Shown here: piece by piece, positions 24,306 through 35,080 of the stretch | Numbering within the stretch: the first letter of the stretch is position 1 | Layout of the letters: each line of letters starts with the position of its first letter | Assembly (NCBI RefSeq): GCF_009741375.1 | Contig: NZ_WOWP01000022.1 | Location: 1-49,566 of the forward strand | Origin: Flavobacterium rakeshii | GTDB lineage: Bacteria; Bacteroidota; Bacteroidia; Flavobacteriales; Flavobacteriaceae | DNA: 49,566 bases | Direction of reading: 5' to 3' | Notes under the pieces: generated by a model | The model's input: only the letters and a program-made list of their open reading frames with translations | The model's database searches: none | What the model was told of the DNA's origin: nothing | Translations under genes and position numbers: made by a program

Positions 24306-26660
24306 TTATTGTAAATTAATAGTGATGACCTGAGAAATAATTTTGCCTTCGGGTGAAAGTCCTTCAATAATTAATTTAGCTTCTCCTTTATATGCCTGCG
24401 GAATACTAAAGCTAAATTTTCCATTTTCATCGCTTATTGTTGTAGGTATCCAGTGAATCAGTCCGTAATTATTAAAACCGCTACCATGGTAACCATTTAC
24501 ATATGTAGTGTTTGTGAAAGGTTTTATTTTTTCAAATCCGTTTTCTAAAACATAATTAAATACGGGCTTGTCTTTGAGCGCACTGAAAGCCTTTCTTTTA
24601 CGGTATATTTTTATTATCCCTATTCTGTTTTGCACTGTTGGCACCGACATGTGTTTGTTGATGTAAAACTCATCTATTTCACTGGTTAATATGTCTCTTA
24701 AAATATCCAGTTTTACCAGGTGGTAATCATCCAGAAATACATCGGGTGAGTTTTTTAGTCCTTTTACAAATGTATTTTTCAAACGTCCGTAAACAGCAAC
24801 GGCACTATCGGGTCTGTTTCTCACCTCAAAGCCTTCATATCTAATAAGGTCAAGAACTGTAGGGAAGCCTGTACTTTCGGCTTCAGTAATTTTTCTGCCT
24901 CTTAGCTGTCCGTTACCAAATGCTACTGCATGTGTAAGTTTCTCTCTTTTATCTTCAATAACAACATCTTCAAGTCTAATAGCGTCTTCTTGTATGTTTG
25001 GGAAATCAGTAAATGGTTCGTTAATTATATCATTTATGCATCTCTTTTCATTAGGGGTAAATGGATGGTTGTACTGTGGTGTGTTGTTAAGGGTTCTTAA
25101 GTAAATTTTCGGAGTTATATTTTTGTCGTTTTCCAGTAGCTCAAAATCAAGTTTACAGGAGTCGGCTAATATGAGATTGTCAAAATAAAACTCGTTATTG
25201 TTTACAACTTCAGCTTCTTCGTCGATAATGGTACCGAATGAAGTAACTTTAATCGAATATTTTTTTCCGCGCTTTAGCTTTTGATTAATAACTCCTTTTA
25301 TTTTTAGTCCCATGTCAAAAGTGTAGTTTTCTTTTGGTGGATTTTTTTTCATAGTTTCCCAAACATATTTGCTGTTGCTGCAAATTAGGTATAGATCGAG
25401 GTTTTTATTAGGTTCTTTACTATTATTAAAATAATCTGAAATATTTATATCAGGATGGTTTTTAATATAAGGGGTTAGTAAAAATTCATTAAAGATATTA
25501 TTGTTGTTTAGAGCTATGGATTTTGAAGGCAGTACAGTAATGCTTAAATTAGTGTTAGCTGTAGTTTGGGCTGTAAATAGTATGTTGCCATTTTCCTGTT
25601 TGGTTTCAGTAATATTTATGGTGATATTATTATCAAAATCTTTATATATAAGCCTTTGTGCTACTTCATTTAAATCACTATCTATTATCCGTATTGTATT
25701 TAGTCCGTCAAATAAATAATTATCAGCAATTAGCATTTCCTGATCTGTAACGTTATCAGTGAACTTAGTTTCCAGTAAAAAGGCATTATCGTCTTTATGT
25801 ATTAGTATATAAAAGGGTTTGTTTTCTATATCAGGGTAAGTATCTTTATTTGTTTTTAATTCAAGCAACGAGGCATCACCGCTTGTTTTGTTAGTGAACT
25901 TAAGGGTAATCCCTTTTTTTTGTGCTTTGGGTAGGGCTGTTTTATAGGTTTTATTAAGAAAAGTTACTTTTAATGAGTCTGTTGTGGTTTCTTCAACTGC
26001 ATAATATTCAAACTTTCCGTAACCATTGTTGTCAAGAGGTATGGTTTGAATTATTTCATTATTGCTGTAAAGATTAACTTCGGTAACAGGTAAGGGCTGA
26101 TTTTTGCATCCCTTAACCGATACTACCAACGTATTGGTTTTGTTTTTAAGAAATGTTCCTCCTTCAGGGTATGTTGTTATTTCAACCCCTGCATCGTTTG
26201 TTGTGCTTTGCCCCGGAGCGTTTGGGTTAATTACTTCAATTTTATATATGGCAGACTGGTCTTCACTAAAGTTATTCATCCAGTTAGTATAAAACTGTAA
26301 ATAGTAACTACCCGAAGCCATATTAGAAGGGAGCTCAAAATTTCCTTCAAAACTTCCCATGCTGCCATATAGTAGCTTAGAGTTTAAAGTTTTGTTTTCA
26401 GCATTTTTTAGTACTGCAAAGATGTTTGTAGTAGTGAAAAAGGGAGTGTTTTTTTTACTATAGTATACATATCCTTTAAACCATATGCTCTCATTAGTAA
26501 TAAAGGTGTTTTTGCTAAAATGTACATGTATGCTTTCTCTTTCAAGAGAATAGTAATTTTTAACTATTGATGAGATTTCCTGTATTTTGTTTTCCTGTCC
26601 GTAAAGGGTGGATGATGTTAGAATACAGAAGACTAATATGGTTGCAAGGTGTTTTTTCAT
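24306..26660 (-). CDS. MG2-like / TonB-plug-like exported protein without barrel (paralogue 2)
   Basis: 784 aa with a signal peptide ending near LYGQ (19-22). The N-terminal region (about 40-150) has macroglobulin (MG2)-like strands: SIHVHFSKNTFITNESIWFKG and ASGSYYLQFYTNWMNNFSED. The last third carries a plug-like segment (VLDLIRYEGFEV, FLDDYHLVKLDILRDILTSE, EFYINKH) and a closing beta segment (WIPTTISDENGKFSFSIP). There is no TonB-receptor barrel. Such proteins are common in Bacteroidota; the role is unknown and may be in surface display or as a receptor partner. It is a clear paralogue of the next gene upstream (26712-29090), with a terminator between them. Confidence 0.78.
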   Translation of the reverse strand: MKKHLATILVFCILTSSTLYGQENKIQEISSIVKNYYSLERESIHVHFSKNTFITNESIWFKGYVYYSKKNTPFFTTTNIFAVLKNAENKTLNSKLLYGSMGSFEGNFELPSNMASGSYYLQFYTNWMNNFSEDQSAIYKIEVINPNAPGQSTTNDAGVEITTYPEGGTFLKNKTNTLVVSVKGCKNQPLPVTEVNLYSNNEIIQTIPLDNNGYGKFEYYAVEETTTDSLKVTFLNKTYKTALPKAQKKGITLKFTNKTSGDASLLELKTNKDTYPDIENKPFYILIHKDDNAFLLETKFTDNVTDQEMLIADNYLFDGLNTIRIIDSDLNEVAQRLIYKDFDNNITINITETKQENGNILFTAQTTANTNLSITVLPSKSIALNNNNIFNEFLLTPYIKNHPDINISDYFNNSKEPNKNLDLYLICSNSKYVWETMKKNPPKENYTFDMGLKIKGVINQKLKRGKKYSIKVTSFGTIIDEEAEVVNNNEFYFDNLILADSCKLDFELLENDKNITPKIYLRTLNNTPQYNHPFTPNEKRCINDIINEPFTDFPNIQEDAIRLEDVVIEDKREKLTHAVAFGNGQLRGRKITEAESTGFPTVLDLIRYEGFEVRNRPDSAVAVYGRLKNTFVKGLKNSPDVFLDDYHLVKLDILRDILTSEIDEFYINKHMSVPTVQNRIGIIKIYRKRKAFSALKDKPVFNYVLENGFEKIKPFTNTTYVNGYHGSGFNNYGLIHWIPTTISDENGKFSFSIPQAYKGEAKLIIEGLSPEGKIISQVITINLQ

Positions 26661-26676
26661 GGCGACTGTAAGTTAT

Positions 26677-26706
26677 AAAAAAAAGGTATCAAAATATGAT
26701 ACCTTT
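26677..26706 (-). terminator. Terminator between the two MG2/plug paralogues
   Basis: AAAGGTATCA (682-691) pairs with TGATACCTTT (697-706) around a 5-base loop, with a T8 run on the minus strand. It follows the upstream paralogue's stop by only a few bases and lies 17 bases before the downstream paralogue's ATG. Confidence 0.8.
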
Positions 26707-26711
26707 CTTTT

Positions 26712-29090
26712 TTATAAGTTTACTGTTTTTATTTCTGAAATCATTTTTCCGTCAGGGCCTATGCCTTCTATTAGTATTTTAACACTGCCCGAATAAAGTT
26801 TAGGTACACTAAAGCTAAACTCTCCTTTGTCATCTGTAATTATGGTTGGGTGCCAGTCTATCAGTCCGAAGTTTTGGAATCCTATATCATCATAAGTTGA
26901 AAGGTATTCAGAGTTTTTGAATTCGCTGTTTTCCTCAAATCCTTTTTTTATAAGAAAGGAGGCTTCAGGTTTTTTACTTTTTGATTTAAACCCTCCTCCC
27001 GGTTTTAGGTAAATTTTGATTATCCCCATTTTATTATCAACTCCGGGAACTGCAATATGCTGATTGATATATAGCTCTTCAACTTCTGAGGTCTGAATGC
27101 CATCAAGAACATCAAAGCTCATTAATAGCCAGGTGTTCATATAAACCATTGGTGTTGTTGGTTGTCCTTGAAAAGTATTTACGGTTCTTCCGGTAATATT
27201 AATATCGCCCATTGGGGTTTTGGTTACATCAAAACCATGGTATCTTATAAAATCCAGCAGGTAGAAAAAGCTAATAGCATCATCTTCGCTAATTTTGTAG
27301 CCTCTTAGTAAGCCGTTACCGGAACCTCTGGCGTATTTTAGTTTCTTTTTAGCATCTCCGTCAATAGTTATGTTTTCAAGCATAACGCTTTTTGAGGCAT
27401 ATTTAGGTAGGGCAATTTCCGAATCTGCACTTGTAGTGTAGTTTATACACGAAACCTTAACAGGTTTATACGGTTTGTTAAATGGTCTTATATTATTTGA
27501 TACCGTAGGTGTTAATTTTAAAATTTCGGGTTTTTGTCCCGGCTTCATCAAAGAGAAACTTACATTACAGGAATCGGGGATAATTATGTTGTTGAGGTAA
27601 AATTCATTGTTATTTATTACATAAGTTCTTTCGTCCAGTAAGCCTTTAATAGATGAAATTTGAACGTAGTATCCTTTTAATGACTTTTTTTTGTTTATAA
27701 TACCTTTTAGCGAAAGGCCTATGTCAAACGTATAATTTTGTTTTGGAGGATTACTCTTTATATTGTTCCAGTTGTATTTACTGGTTTGGCTCATAAGGAA
27801 TAAATCGAGCTCATATTTACTTGTTCTGGATAAGTCACTTAAATACTGTTTTGCGGTGGTTTTTACCTGCCCATCAATGTATGGAGAAATAAGGAAGTCT
27901 CCATAAATATCTTCTTTCTCTGAAATACTTATTGTGTTTGCCGGTATAACAGACACACTAAGGCTCATCATGTTTCCGTTGTTTATCTTTCCTTTAAACT
28001 CTACGGTTCCGTTGTCGTCAAATGTTTTTTTAATATCGGCATTTACGATATTTTTAGGATGTATGTAAAATAATCGTTGCCCTATTTCTTGAAGGTTGTT
28101 ATCAAGAATACGTAGTGTGTTTACTCCTTCAAAAAGGTCTTTGTTTTGAAGAAGGATAGTTTGCTCAAGTTGGTTATCGTTAAATGAGAAATCAATAATA
28201 GATGTTCTGTTGTCCTTATTTATGGCTATAAAGTATGTTTTACCTTTAATGTCACTATAAGTAAAGGAATTGGTTTTAAGTTTAATAATGGTTTTATCTG
28301 CCATTACATGGCTGTTTATATCTATTGCAATTCCTTTAGCCTGAACAGGGGGTAGGGGCTGGCTATATATTTTTCCGTTTAGCTCTATTTGTAAGGTGTA
28401 GCCTATAGTAGTATTTGCTGATATATCAAATTTACCATAACCTAATTTATTTAAAGGGATTTCTTTTATCTCTTCTTTTTTATCGTTTAATACTTTTGCC
28501 CTGTCAATATTGAGAGGAGTATTGTCGCATCCGGTTATATGTACTCCTATGGTATTTGTACAGTCGCTAATAAAATTACCTTCGGGTTTTAGTGTTATGT
28601 TTACTTCTGCTTCTGCATTTTCAGTAAGGTATGAAGGTATACCTGTTTCTTCATTTATAACGGTAATATCGTACACGGCAGACTCATCTTCGGTAAAGTT
28701 ATTCATCCAGTTAGTGTAAAACTGAATATAGTATTTACCTGATTTTAAACTGCTGTCAAGTTTAAAATTTCCGGTAAAGTCACCCAGATTGCCGTAAAGT
28801 AACTTTGTTTCTAAAATAGTTCCGTTTTCATCAATAAGATTTGCAAAAATATTTACGCAGGAGAAAAAAGGGATATTGTATTTTCTGTGAAATACATAAC
28901 CTTTAAACCAAACGCTTTCGCCTGTTAAAAAAACATTTTTGTCAAAATGCGCATGGATGTTTTCGCGCTCAAGGAGGAAGTAGTCTTCAAACTTCTTTGC
29001 AATCTCTTCTTTTTTGGATTGTTGTGCAAAACAGGCTAATCCGTTTGCAAGTGCAATACATAAGAGTAATACTTTAACTTTCTTTTTCAT
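26712..29090 (-). CDS. MG2-like / TonB-plug-like exported protein without barrel (paralogue 1)
   Basis: 792 aa from the ATG at 29090, which opens the signal peptide MKKKVKVLLLCIALANGLAC; an in-frame TTG at 29114 is less likely. The architecture is the same as its neighbour: NIHAHFDKNVFLTGESVWFK, KSGKYYIQFYTNWMNNFTED, then a long middle of beta domains, a plug-like FYLLDFIRYHGFDV and NTWLLMSFDVLDGIQTSEVE, and WHPTIITDDKGEFSFSVP near the end. A Cys in the signal region (GLACFAQ) does not make a convincing lipobox. Function unknown. The pair looks like an old tandem duplication. Confidence 0.78.
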   Translation of the reverse strand: MKKKVKVLLLCIALANGLACFAQQSKKEEIAKKFEDYFLLERENIHAHFDKNVFLTGESVWFKGYVFHRKYNIPFFSCVNIFANLIDENGTILETKLLYGNLGDFTGNFKLDSSLKSGKYYIQFYTNWMNNFTEDESAVYDITVINEETGIPSYLTENAEAEVNITLKPEGNFISDCTNTIGVHITGCDNTPLNIDRAKVLNDKKEEIKEIPLNKLGYGKFDISANTTIGYTLQIELNGKIYSQPLPPVQAKGIAIDINSHVMADKTIIKLKTNSFTYSDIKGKTYFIAINKDNRTSIIDFSFNDNQLEQTILLQNKDLFEGVNTLRILDNNLQEIGQRLFYIHPKNIVNADIKKTFDDNGTVEFKGKINNGNMMSLSVSVIPANTISISEKEDIYGDFLISPYIDGQVKTTAKQYLSDLSRTSKYELDLFLMSQTSKYNWNNIKSNPPKQNYTFDIGLSLKGIINKKKSLKGYYVQISSIKGLLDERTYVINNNEFYLNNIIIPDSCNVSFSLMKPGQKPEILKLTPTVSNNIRPFNKPYKPVKVSCINYTTSADSEIALPKYASKSVMLENITIDGDAKKKLKYARGSGNGLLRGYKISEDDAISFFYLLDFIRYHGFDVTKTPMGDINITGRTVNTFQGQPTTPMVYMNTWLLMSFDVLDGIQTSEVEELYINQHIAVPGVDNKMGIIKIYLKPGGGFKSKSKKPEASFLIKKGFEENSEFKNSEYLSTYDDIGFQNFGLIDWHPTIITDDKGEFSFSVPKLYSGSVKILIEGIGPDGKMISEIKTVNL

Positions 29091-29156
29091 GTAGGTGTGA
29101 TTGTTATTTTGCAATTATTTTTTGGTTTTGCTAAAGTATGTTTTTTTCAACTATTT

Positions 29157-29187
29157 TAAAAAAGAAAAGGAGCCCTAGGGCTCCTTT
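29157..29187 (-). terminator. groL terminator
   Basis: Bases 29166-29176 and 29177-29187 are perfect complements (core GGAGCCCTAGGGCTCC), followed on the minus strand by a T-rich run. It lies 24 bases past the groL stop. Confidence 0.88.
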
Positions 29188-29210
29188 GTATATTGTTGTG
29201 ATGCTTATTA

Positions 29211-30857
<1,647 letters not shown>

Positions 30858-30888
30858 TTATATGTTTTTAAAAAATATTAAACTCTTA

Positions 30889-31164
30889 TTAGATTACTGC
30901 AAAAATCTCTTCTTCTTTCATTATAAGGTAATCTTTACCTTCAAATTTAAGTTCAGTTCCTGCATATTTACCGTATAAAACAGTATCACCAACCTTAACT
31001 GTCATGTCATGGTCTTTAGTTCCGTTACCTACGGCTACTACAATACCTTTTTGTGGTTTTTCTTTAGCAGTGTCAGGGATAAAAATACCTGAAGCAGTTT
31101 GAGTTTCTGCGGCTACGGGCTCAATCAGAACTCGATCTGAAAGTGGTTTAATGTTTAAAGCCAT
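30889..31164 (-). CDS. groS: Co-chaperonin GroES (Hsp10)
   Basis: 91 aa. It begins [20 protein letters not shown] and contains the mobile-loop region [13 protein letters not shown], then [22 protein letters not shown] and the closing [13 protein letters not shown]. It forms the heptameric lid of GroEL. First gene of groSL; upstream the secG terminator separates it from the miaB-secG run. Confidence 0.98.
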   Translation of the reverse strand: MALNIKPLSDRVLIEPVAAETQTASGIFIPDTAKEKPQKGIVVAVGNGTKDHDMTVKVGDTVLYGKYAGTELKFEGKDYLIMKEEEIFAVI

Positions 31165-31255
31165 ATGAATTACTATTTATGTTTATTGTTTTTAAAATTA
31201 ACTGTTTTGAATTTTTCAGAAATTGTGCCAATCCATAAAACTGTCAGGTTTATGG

Positions 31256-31286
31256 CAAAAAAAAAGCCAGCACTGACAGGCTGGCA
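31256..31286 (-). terminator. Terminator of the miaB-secG operon
   Basis: GCCAGC (266-271) pairs with GCTGGC (280-285), followed on the minus strand by about nine T. It lies 25 bases past the secG stop, with an additional inverted repeat CCATAAAAC...GTTTATGG at 31233-31255 just beyond. Confidence 0.82.
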
Positions 31287-31310
31287 TTTTTTTTATATTG
31301 TATGTTGAAA

Positions 31311-31667
31311 CTATTCCTGAGTTGCTTCCTCTGTTGTAGCAGCAGGAGTTTCAGTAGCGGTCGGCGCAGCTTCTTCAGTAGCAGCCGGAGCCGTTGTAGT
31401 TGGAACAGCACTCTCGTCAATAATACTATTTGTAGTTCCGTTAGAGAAACTTAAAGTAGATAATAAAATTAAAGCGATTAGAACAGTGGCAAGAGTCCAG
31501 GTACTTTTATCAAGAAAGTCTGTTGTCTTTTGAACACCACCCATCATTTGAGTTCCTCCGAATGAAGAAGATAATCCTCCTCCTTTAGGGTTTTGTACCA
31601 TAACTACTAAAACCAAAAGGAAACTTACTACTACAATTAGTACCAGAAAAATTGAAAAGTCAACCAT
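31311..31667 (-). CDS. secG: Preprotein translocase subunit SecG
   Basis: 118 aa with two membrane helices (FLVLIVVVSFLLVLVVMV, about 7-24, and WTLATVLIALILLSTLSF, about 56-73) and the conserved loop QNPKGGGLSSSFGGTQMMGG between them. The C-terminal tail (about 80-118) is Ala/Thr/Glu-rich and probably disordered. SecG assists SecYE in protein export. Its start overlaps the end of the TPR gene by 8 bases. Confidence 0.94.
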   Translation of the reverse strand: MVDFSIFLVLIVVVSFLLVLVVMVQNPKGGGLSSSFGGTQMMGGVQKTTDFLDKSTWTLATVLIALILLSTLSFSNGTTNSIIDESAVPTTTAPAATEEAAPTATETPAATTEEATQE

Positions 31668-32688
31668 TGTTATTTATATTATTATTTTGTTGTAAGATCT
31701 TTATATCCGCTATGCGGTCTGCAAAGAAAACACTTTTTTCCGGATATTTCAAAATTAAAATTTCATAAGCTTGAATTGCCTTCTGATATTTTTTTTGTTC
31801 CAGGTATACTCTTGCAAGTGTTTCAGTCATAGGCAGCGAGCTGTCACTGCTACTTCTTTCTATGCTTGCCACGGGTTGCGTGGCATTTTTGGTAGGAACT
31901 ATTTTAGGGTTTGATTCTATAAACTTGTCAATAAGTTCCAGTTTTTTATCTAAAGAAGTTGGAGCCGAACCTTCTGTTTCTTCCTTTTCAGGTTCTTCAG
32001 TTAGGGTGTTTTCGTTTTCAACTGTGTTTTCCGGTTCTAAAATTGTTGTTTCTTCCGGTTCGGTTTCGCGGTTTATAGGTGTGAGTTTTGAAAGCTGTAG
32101 CCATTCCTGAAATGAATGTTGTTCGGCTTTTTCGAACTCCAGTGGTTTGCCTATTTCCAGTTTTTTTTCGGTTTCATCCTGTTGAGGTTCCTCCGTCTGT
32201 TCCTCCTTTTCTTCATCAGGGGTAAAAACGGGTGAAGTTACTATGGCAGGGATATCGTGAATTTCCTCTTCCTTCCTTTTGTTTTCTTCTGCCTCTTTTA
32301 TGGTTTGTTCTATAGAACGCTCCAACCTGTTAGCAGGAGGAGTAGGAGTCTCTGTTTCCTCCGTTTCTGTTTGCAGGGTTTCTGTATCTTTAACAGTGAT
32401 TTCTTCAATAGCTTTTTCTTTCTCCTCTAAAAAATCCTTTTGAATGCTCTGGAAATTCTCTGAAGTAATAAAGTCAAAAAGTACCGAACGGTCGTTAGTG
32501 TGCGACGCTGTTTTTTTAAGCTCCATATTATAACGAAAGCTATCCTGATTGTATAGGCCTTTTAAGTGTATGGCACGCGCACTTTGCAGGTACGGAAATT
32601 CGTATAATACGCTTTCCAGATCCATGGTGTGCTTGTCTGTAACACTGTAGGGTTTATTAAGCAGGTATGTAAAATCTTTCGTATTCAA
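31660..32688 (-). CDS. TPR-containing protein with long acidic linker
   Basis: 342 aa. The N-terminal domain (about 1-95, NTKDFTYLLNKPYSVTDKHT) is conserved in flavobacteria next to secG and lptE. The middle (about 95-275) is very rich in Glu, Thr and Pro (low complexity, probably disordered). The C-terminus has one clear TPR unit (LARVYLEQKKYQKAIQAYEI, then LILKYPEKSVFFADRI). No signal peptide. Function unknown; the position between lptE and secG hints at an envelope link. Overlaps secG by 8 bases. Confidence 0.8.
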   Translation of the reverse strand: MNTKDFTYLLNKPYSVTDKHTMDLESVLYEFPYLQSARAIHLKGLYNQDSFRYNMELKKTASHTNDRSVLFDFITSENFQSIQKDFLEEKEKAIEEITVKDTETLQTETEETETPTPPANRLERSIEQTIKEAEENKRKEEEIHDIPAIVTSPVFTPDEEKEEQTEEPQQDETEKKLEIGKPLEFEKAEQHSFQEWLQLSKLTPINRETEPEETTILEPENTVENENTLTEEPEKEETEGSAPTSLDKKLELIDKFIESNPKIVPTKNATQPVASIERSSSDSSLPMTETLARVYLEQKKYQKAIQAYEILILKYPEKSVFFADRIADIKILQQNNNINNNG

Positions 32689-32720
32689 ATGTATTTATTT
32701 TAAGGGAGCTTTTTATTTAA

Positions 32721-33224
32721 TTACCATTTTGCCAGCGACTCGTTAAAAACGTCCTGTGTTATTCTTTCAAAAATTTCGTCTAAAGCAGCCGTAAGTACCG
32801 ATCCTGTAGGTAGCGAATCACCGCTAAAGTCATAGTAAAAACTAAATGGTTTTTCAAAATCGTCATCTTCGTTTTTCTTATTGGTAAACCTTACGTTTAC
32901 CGTAATACTTAACCTGTTTTGTGCAGCACGCTGATCGGCAGTAGCTGTCATTGGTGAAATACGGTATTGTGTAATCTCGCCTTCGTAAACCAAATCACCT
33001 CCTGAATTGGTTATACTTAAGTTAGTTTGATTCTGTATAAGTTCCTGTAGTCTTATTGTGAACTGACGTTCAATACCCGGTTCTATAATCTCGGCATTGT
33101 TCTGGAAAAAATTTACCTGAAAAGTTTCGGCATCAATTTTACCTGTTCCGGTAAAGTTATATACGCCACAACTATTTACCGTAGCGGCTAAAACTAAAAC
33201 AAGTATGTATTTTATATATTTCAT
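32721..33224 (-). CDS. lptE: LptE-family LPS-assembly lipoprotein
   Basis: 167 aa. The lipoprotein signal ends in AATVNSC with the lipid-bearing Cys at 19. CGVYNFTGTGKIDAETFQVN and the beta/alpha fold that follows match the Bacteroidota LptE-like family, which would work with LptD to insert LPS at the outer membrane. The assignment rests on the family pattern and the conserved neighbourhood (sigma-54 activator, TPR, secG). It starts 15 bases after the activator's stop. Confidence 0.85.
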   Translation of the reverse strand: MKYIKYILVLVLAATVNSCGVYNFTGTGKIDAETFQVNFFQNNAEIIEPGIERQFTIRLQELIQNQTNLSITNSGGDLVYEGEITQYRISPMTATADQRAAQNRLSITVNVRFTNKKNEDDDFEKPFSFYYDFSGDSLPTGSVLTAALDEIFERITQDVFNESLAKW

Positions 33225-33239
33225 TATCCTTTTTAATAA

Positions 33240-34532
33240 TTAAAGGTCGTATTGCTTGATTTTTCTGTATAATGTTCTTTCAGATATTCCTAACTCATCG
33301 GCAGCAGCCTTACGTTTTCCTTTGTTGCGTTCCAGTGCCTTTTTTATAAGCTCAACTTCTTTTTCATCTAAGCGGAGTGTTTCTTCTTCTTCAACGGTCT
33401 CTGCAAAAAGGTAATGGTCATCGTCATCATCGTCGTCGTCATGATGACTTATTACCGTTTCGGTCGTATGATTTATGTTTTGTGAAGGCATGACCTCTGT
33501 ACGGATTCTTTCTTCAAAATTATGGCTATTCTCCTCTGCTGGGCTATTACCGTAAATTCTCTGGATAAGTCCTTTGTTAGACTCCTGTACTTTACTGGTG
33601 TTACCGTTTTGCATTAATTCCATGGTAAGCTTTTTAAGGTCGTTTAAATCGCTTTTCATGTCAAACAGTACTTTGTACAGTATTTCTCTTTCGTTGCTAA
33701 AGTCGCCTTCTGTTTTTTTCTCACTAACTACGGCAGGTAGGTTAGTACCTATGTCCGGTAGGTATGAACGCAGTGAGGAAAGCGAAATATTACGATTGGT
33801 TTCCAGTACTGATATCTGTTCTGCAATATTGCGTAGCTGCCTGATGTTTCCGCTCCAGCGATAGCGCAACAATAACTGTACCGCATCGTCATCCAGCTTA
33901 ATAGGAGGCATTTTGTATTTGTGTGCAAAATCAGAAGAAAACTTCCTGAATAGCAGGTGGATATCTTCTTTTCGTTCGCGCAGGGGAGGGAGTAAAATCT
34001 CTACCGTACTTAAACGATAGTAAAGGTCTTCCCTAAATTTTCCTTTCTCAATAGCTTCAAACATATTTACGTTTGTTGCTGCCACGATACGCACATTGGT
34101 TTTTTGTACCTGAGACGAACCTACTTTTATAAACTCTCCGTTTTCAAGAACACGAAGCAGTCTTACCTGTGTGGTTAAAGGCAATTCACCAACTTCGTCA
34201 AGAAAAATAGTACCGCCGTCGGCAACTTCAAAATACCCTTCGCGGGTAGAGGTGGCTCCGGTAAAGGCTCCTTTTTCGTGACCGAAAAGCTCACTGTCTA
34301 TAGTTCCTTCTGGTATCGCACCACAGTTAACAGCAATGTACTTGCCGTGTTTTCTGTGAGAGAGTGCGTGTATTATTTTAGGGATACTTTCCTTACCTAC
34401 ACCGCTTTCTCCTGTAACCAGTACCGAAATATCGGTAGGGGCTACCTGTATCGCTTTTTCCAAAGCACGGTTAAGTTTAGGGTCGTTCCCTATAATCTCA
34501 AATCGTTGTTTTATGGCTTGTATGTTTTCCAT
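33240..34532 (-). CDS. Sigma-54-interacting transcriptional activator (AAA+ plus Fis HTH)
   Basis: 430 aa from the ATG at 34532 (MENIQAIKQRF); an ATG at 34538 and a GTG at 34544 are in-frame alternatives. The AAA+ domain starts almost at once, with Walker A GESGVGKE (about 40-47), the sigma-54 contact loop GAFTGA, Walker B FLDEV and the arginine finger region LYYRLS. There is no receiver or sensor domain. A linker with eight Asp in a row flanked by His (33414-33446) precedes a C-terminal Fis-type HTH (KRKAAADELGISERTLYRKI). It activates RpoN promoters; the targets are unknown. It is central in the miaB-secG run. Confidence 0.92.
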   Translation of the reverse strand: MENIQAIKQRFEIIGNDPKLNRALEKAIQVAPTDISVLVTGESGVGKESIPKIIHALSHRKHGKYIAVNCGAIPEGTIDSELFGHEKGAFTGATSTREGYFEVADGGTIFLDEVGELPLTTQVRLLRVLENGEFIKVGSSQVQKTNVRIVAATNVNMFEAIEKGKFREDLYYRLSTVEILLPPLRERKEDIHLLFRKFSSDFAHKYKMPPIKLDDDAVQLLLRYRWSGNIRQLRNIAEQISVLETNRNISLSSLRSYLPDIGTNLPAVVSEKKTEGDFSNEREILYKVLFDMKSDLNDLKKLTMELMQNGNTSKVQESNKGLIQRIYGNSPAEENSHNFEERIRTEVMPSQNINHTTETVISHHDDDDDDDDHYLFAETVEEEETLRLDEKEVELIKKALERNKGKRKAAADELGISERTLYRKIKQYDL

Positions 34533-34547
34533 AGGCATTGTCACGTT

Positions 34548-35078
34548 TTATTTTATGAGTGACACTTTGATTTTTGATTGAACAGAATTGAATATGTTTT
34601 TCATTTCTGTTTGTTGTAATAAATCAATTTGTGACTTATCTAGTATTACAGCTTGGTTTTTACTTATGTATATAAAAAACCATTTTTTTGTTTCTTTTAT
34701 TTTGTACAGGTCTTCCCATTTGTATGTGGTGCTAAAATCATCACCCTCGCTTTTATATGAGCTATGGGTAAAGGTGTAGCTAACATTAGTGTAAAACCTG
34801 GCATTTTTTTCAAAAGCCTTTTTTGAAGCCTTTTTTATGCTTCTCCAAAGTAATAAGGGTATGGCGATTATTGCTACTGCATATACAAAAATATTGTAAC
34901 TGGTGTTTTCTGTTTCCCTATAGGCATTAAACGGATTTACAAATGTTATAATTGCACTTAATGCTAAAGTGCCATATATTATAAGTAATATCGGACTTCT
35001 TCCAATTACTAAATTATATAGACCTGCCTTTGCAAGGTCGTCTTGCTTTAAGGTTTGGGTTATAGTTATGTCCGTCAT
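34548..35078 (-). CDS. YcxB-like membrane protein
   Basis: 176 aa with two hydrophobic segments at about 29-45 and 65-82 (ILLIIYGTLALSAIITFV and IFVYAVAIIAIPLLLW). The C-terminal part (SDFSTTYKWEDLYKIKETKK then WFFIYISKNQAVILDKSQI) matches the YcxB-like C-terminal domain, a PH-like fold. Function unknown. It starts 2 bases after the miaB stop. Confidence 0.78.
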   Translation of the reverse strand: MTDITITQTLKQDDLAKAGLYNLVIGRSPILLIIYGTLALSAIITFVNPFNAYRETENTSYNIFVYAVAIIAIPLLLWRSIKKASKKAFEKNARFYTNVSYTFTHSSYKSEGDDFSTTYKWEDLYKIKETKKWFFIYISKNQAVILDKSQIDLLQQTEMKNIFNSVQSKIKVSLIK

Positions 35079-35080
35079 GC

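Noticed and set aside
31200..31235. TGGCAC-like sequence upstream of groS on the minus strand, resembling a sigma-54 promoter
   Set aside because: The GG-N10-GC rule fails (GA instead of GC at -12) and the distance to groS is not distinctive, so I do not call it despite the sigma-54 activator in the window.
33414..33446. GAC/GAT triplet tract as a microsatellite repeat element
   Set aside because: It is in frame within the sigma-54 activator and uses mixed codons, so it is treated as a protein low-complexity segment rather than a repeat element.
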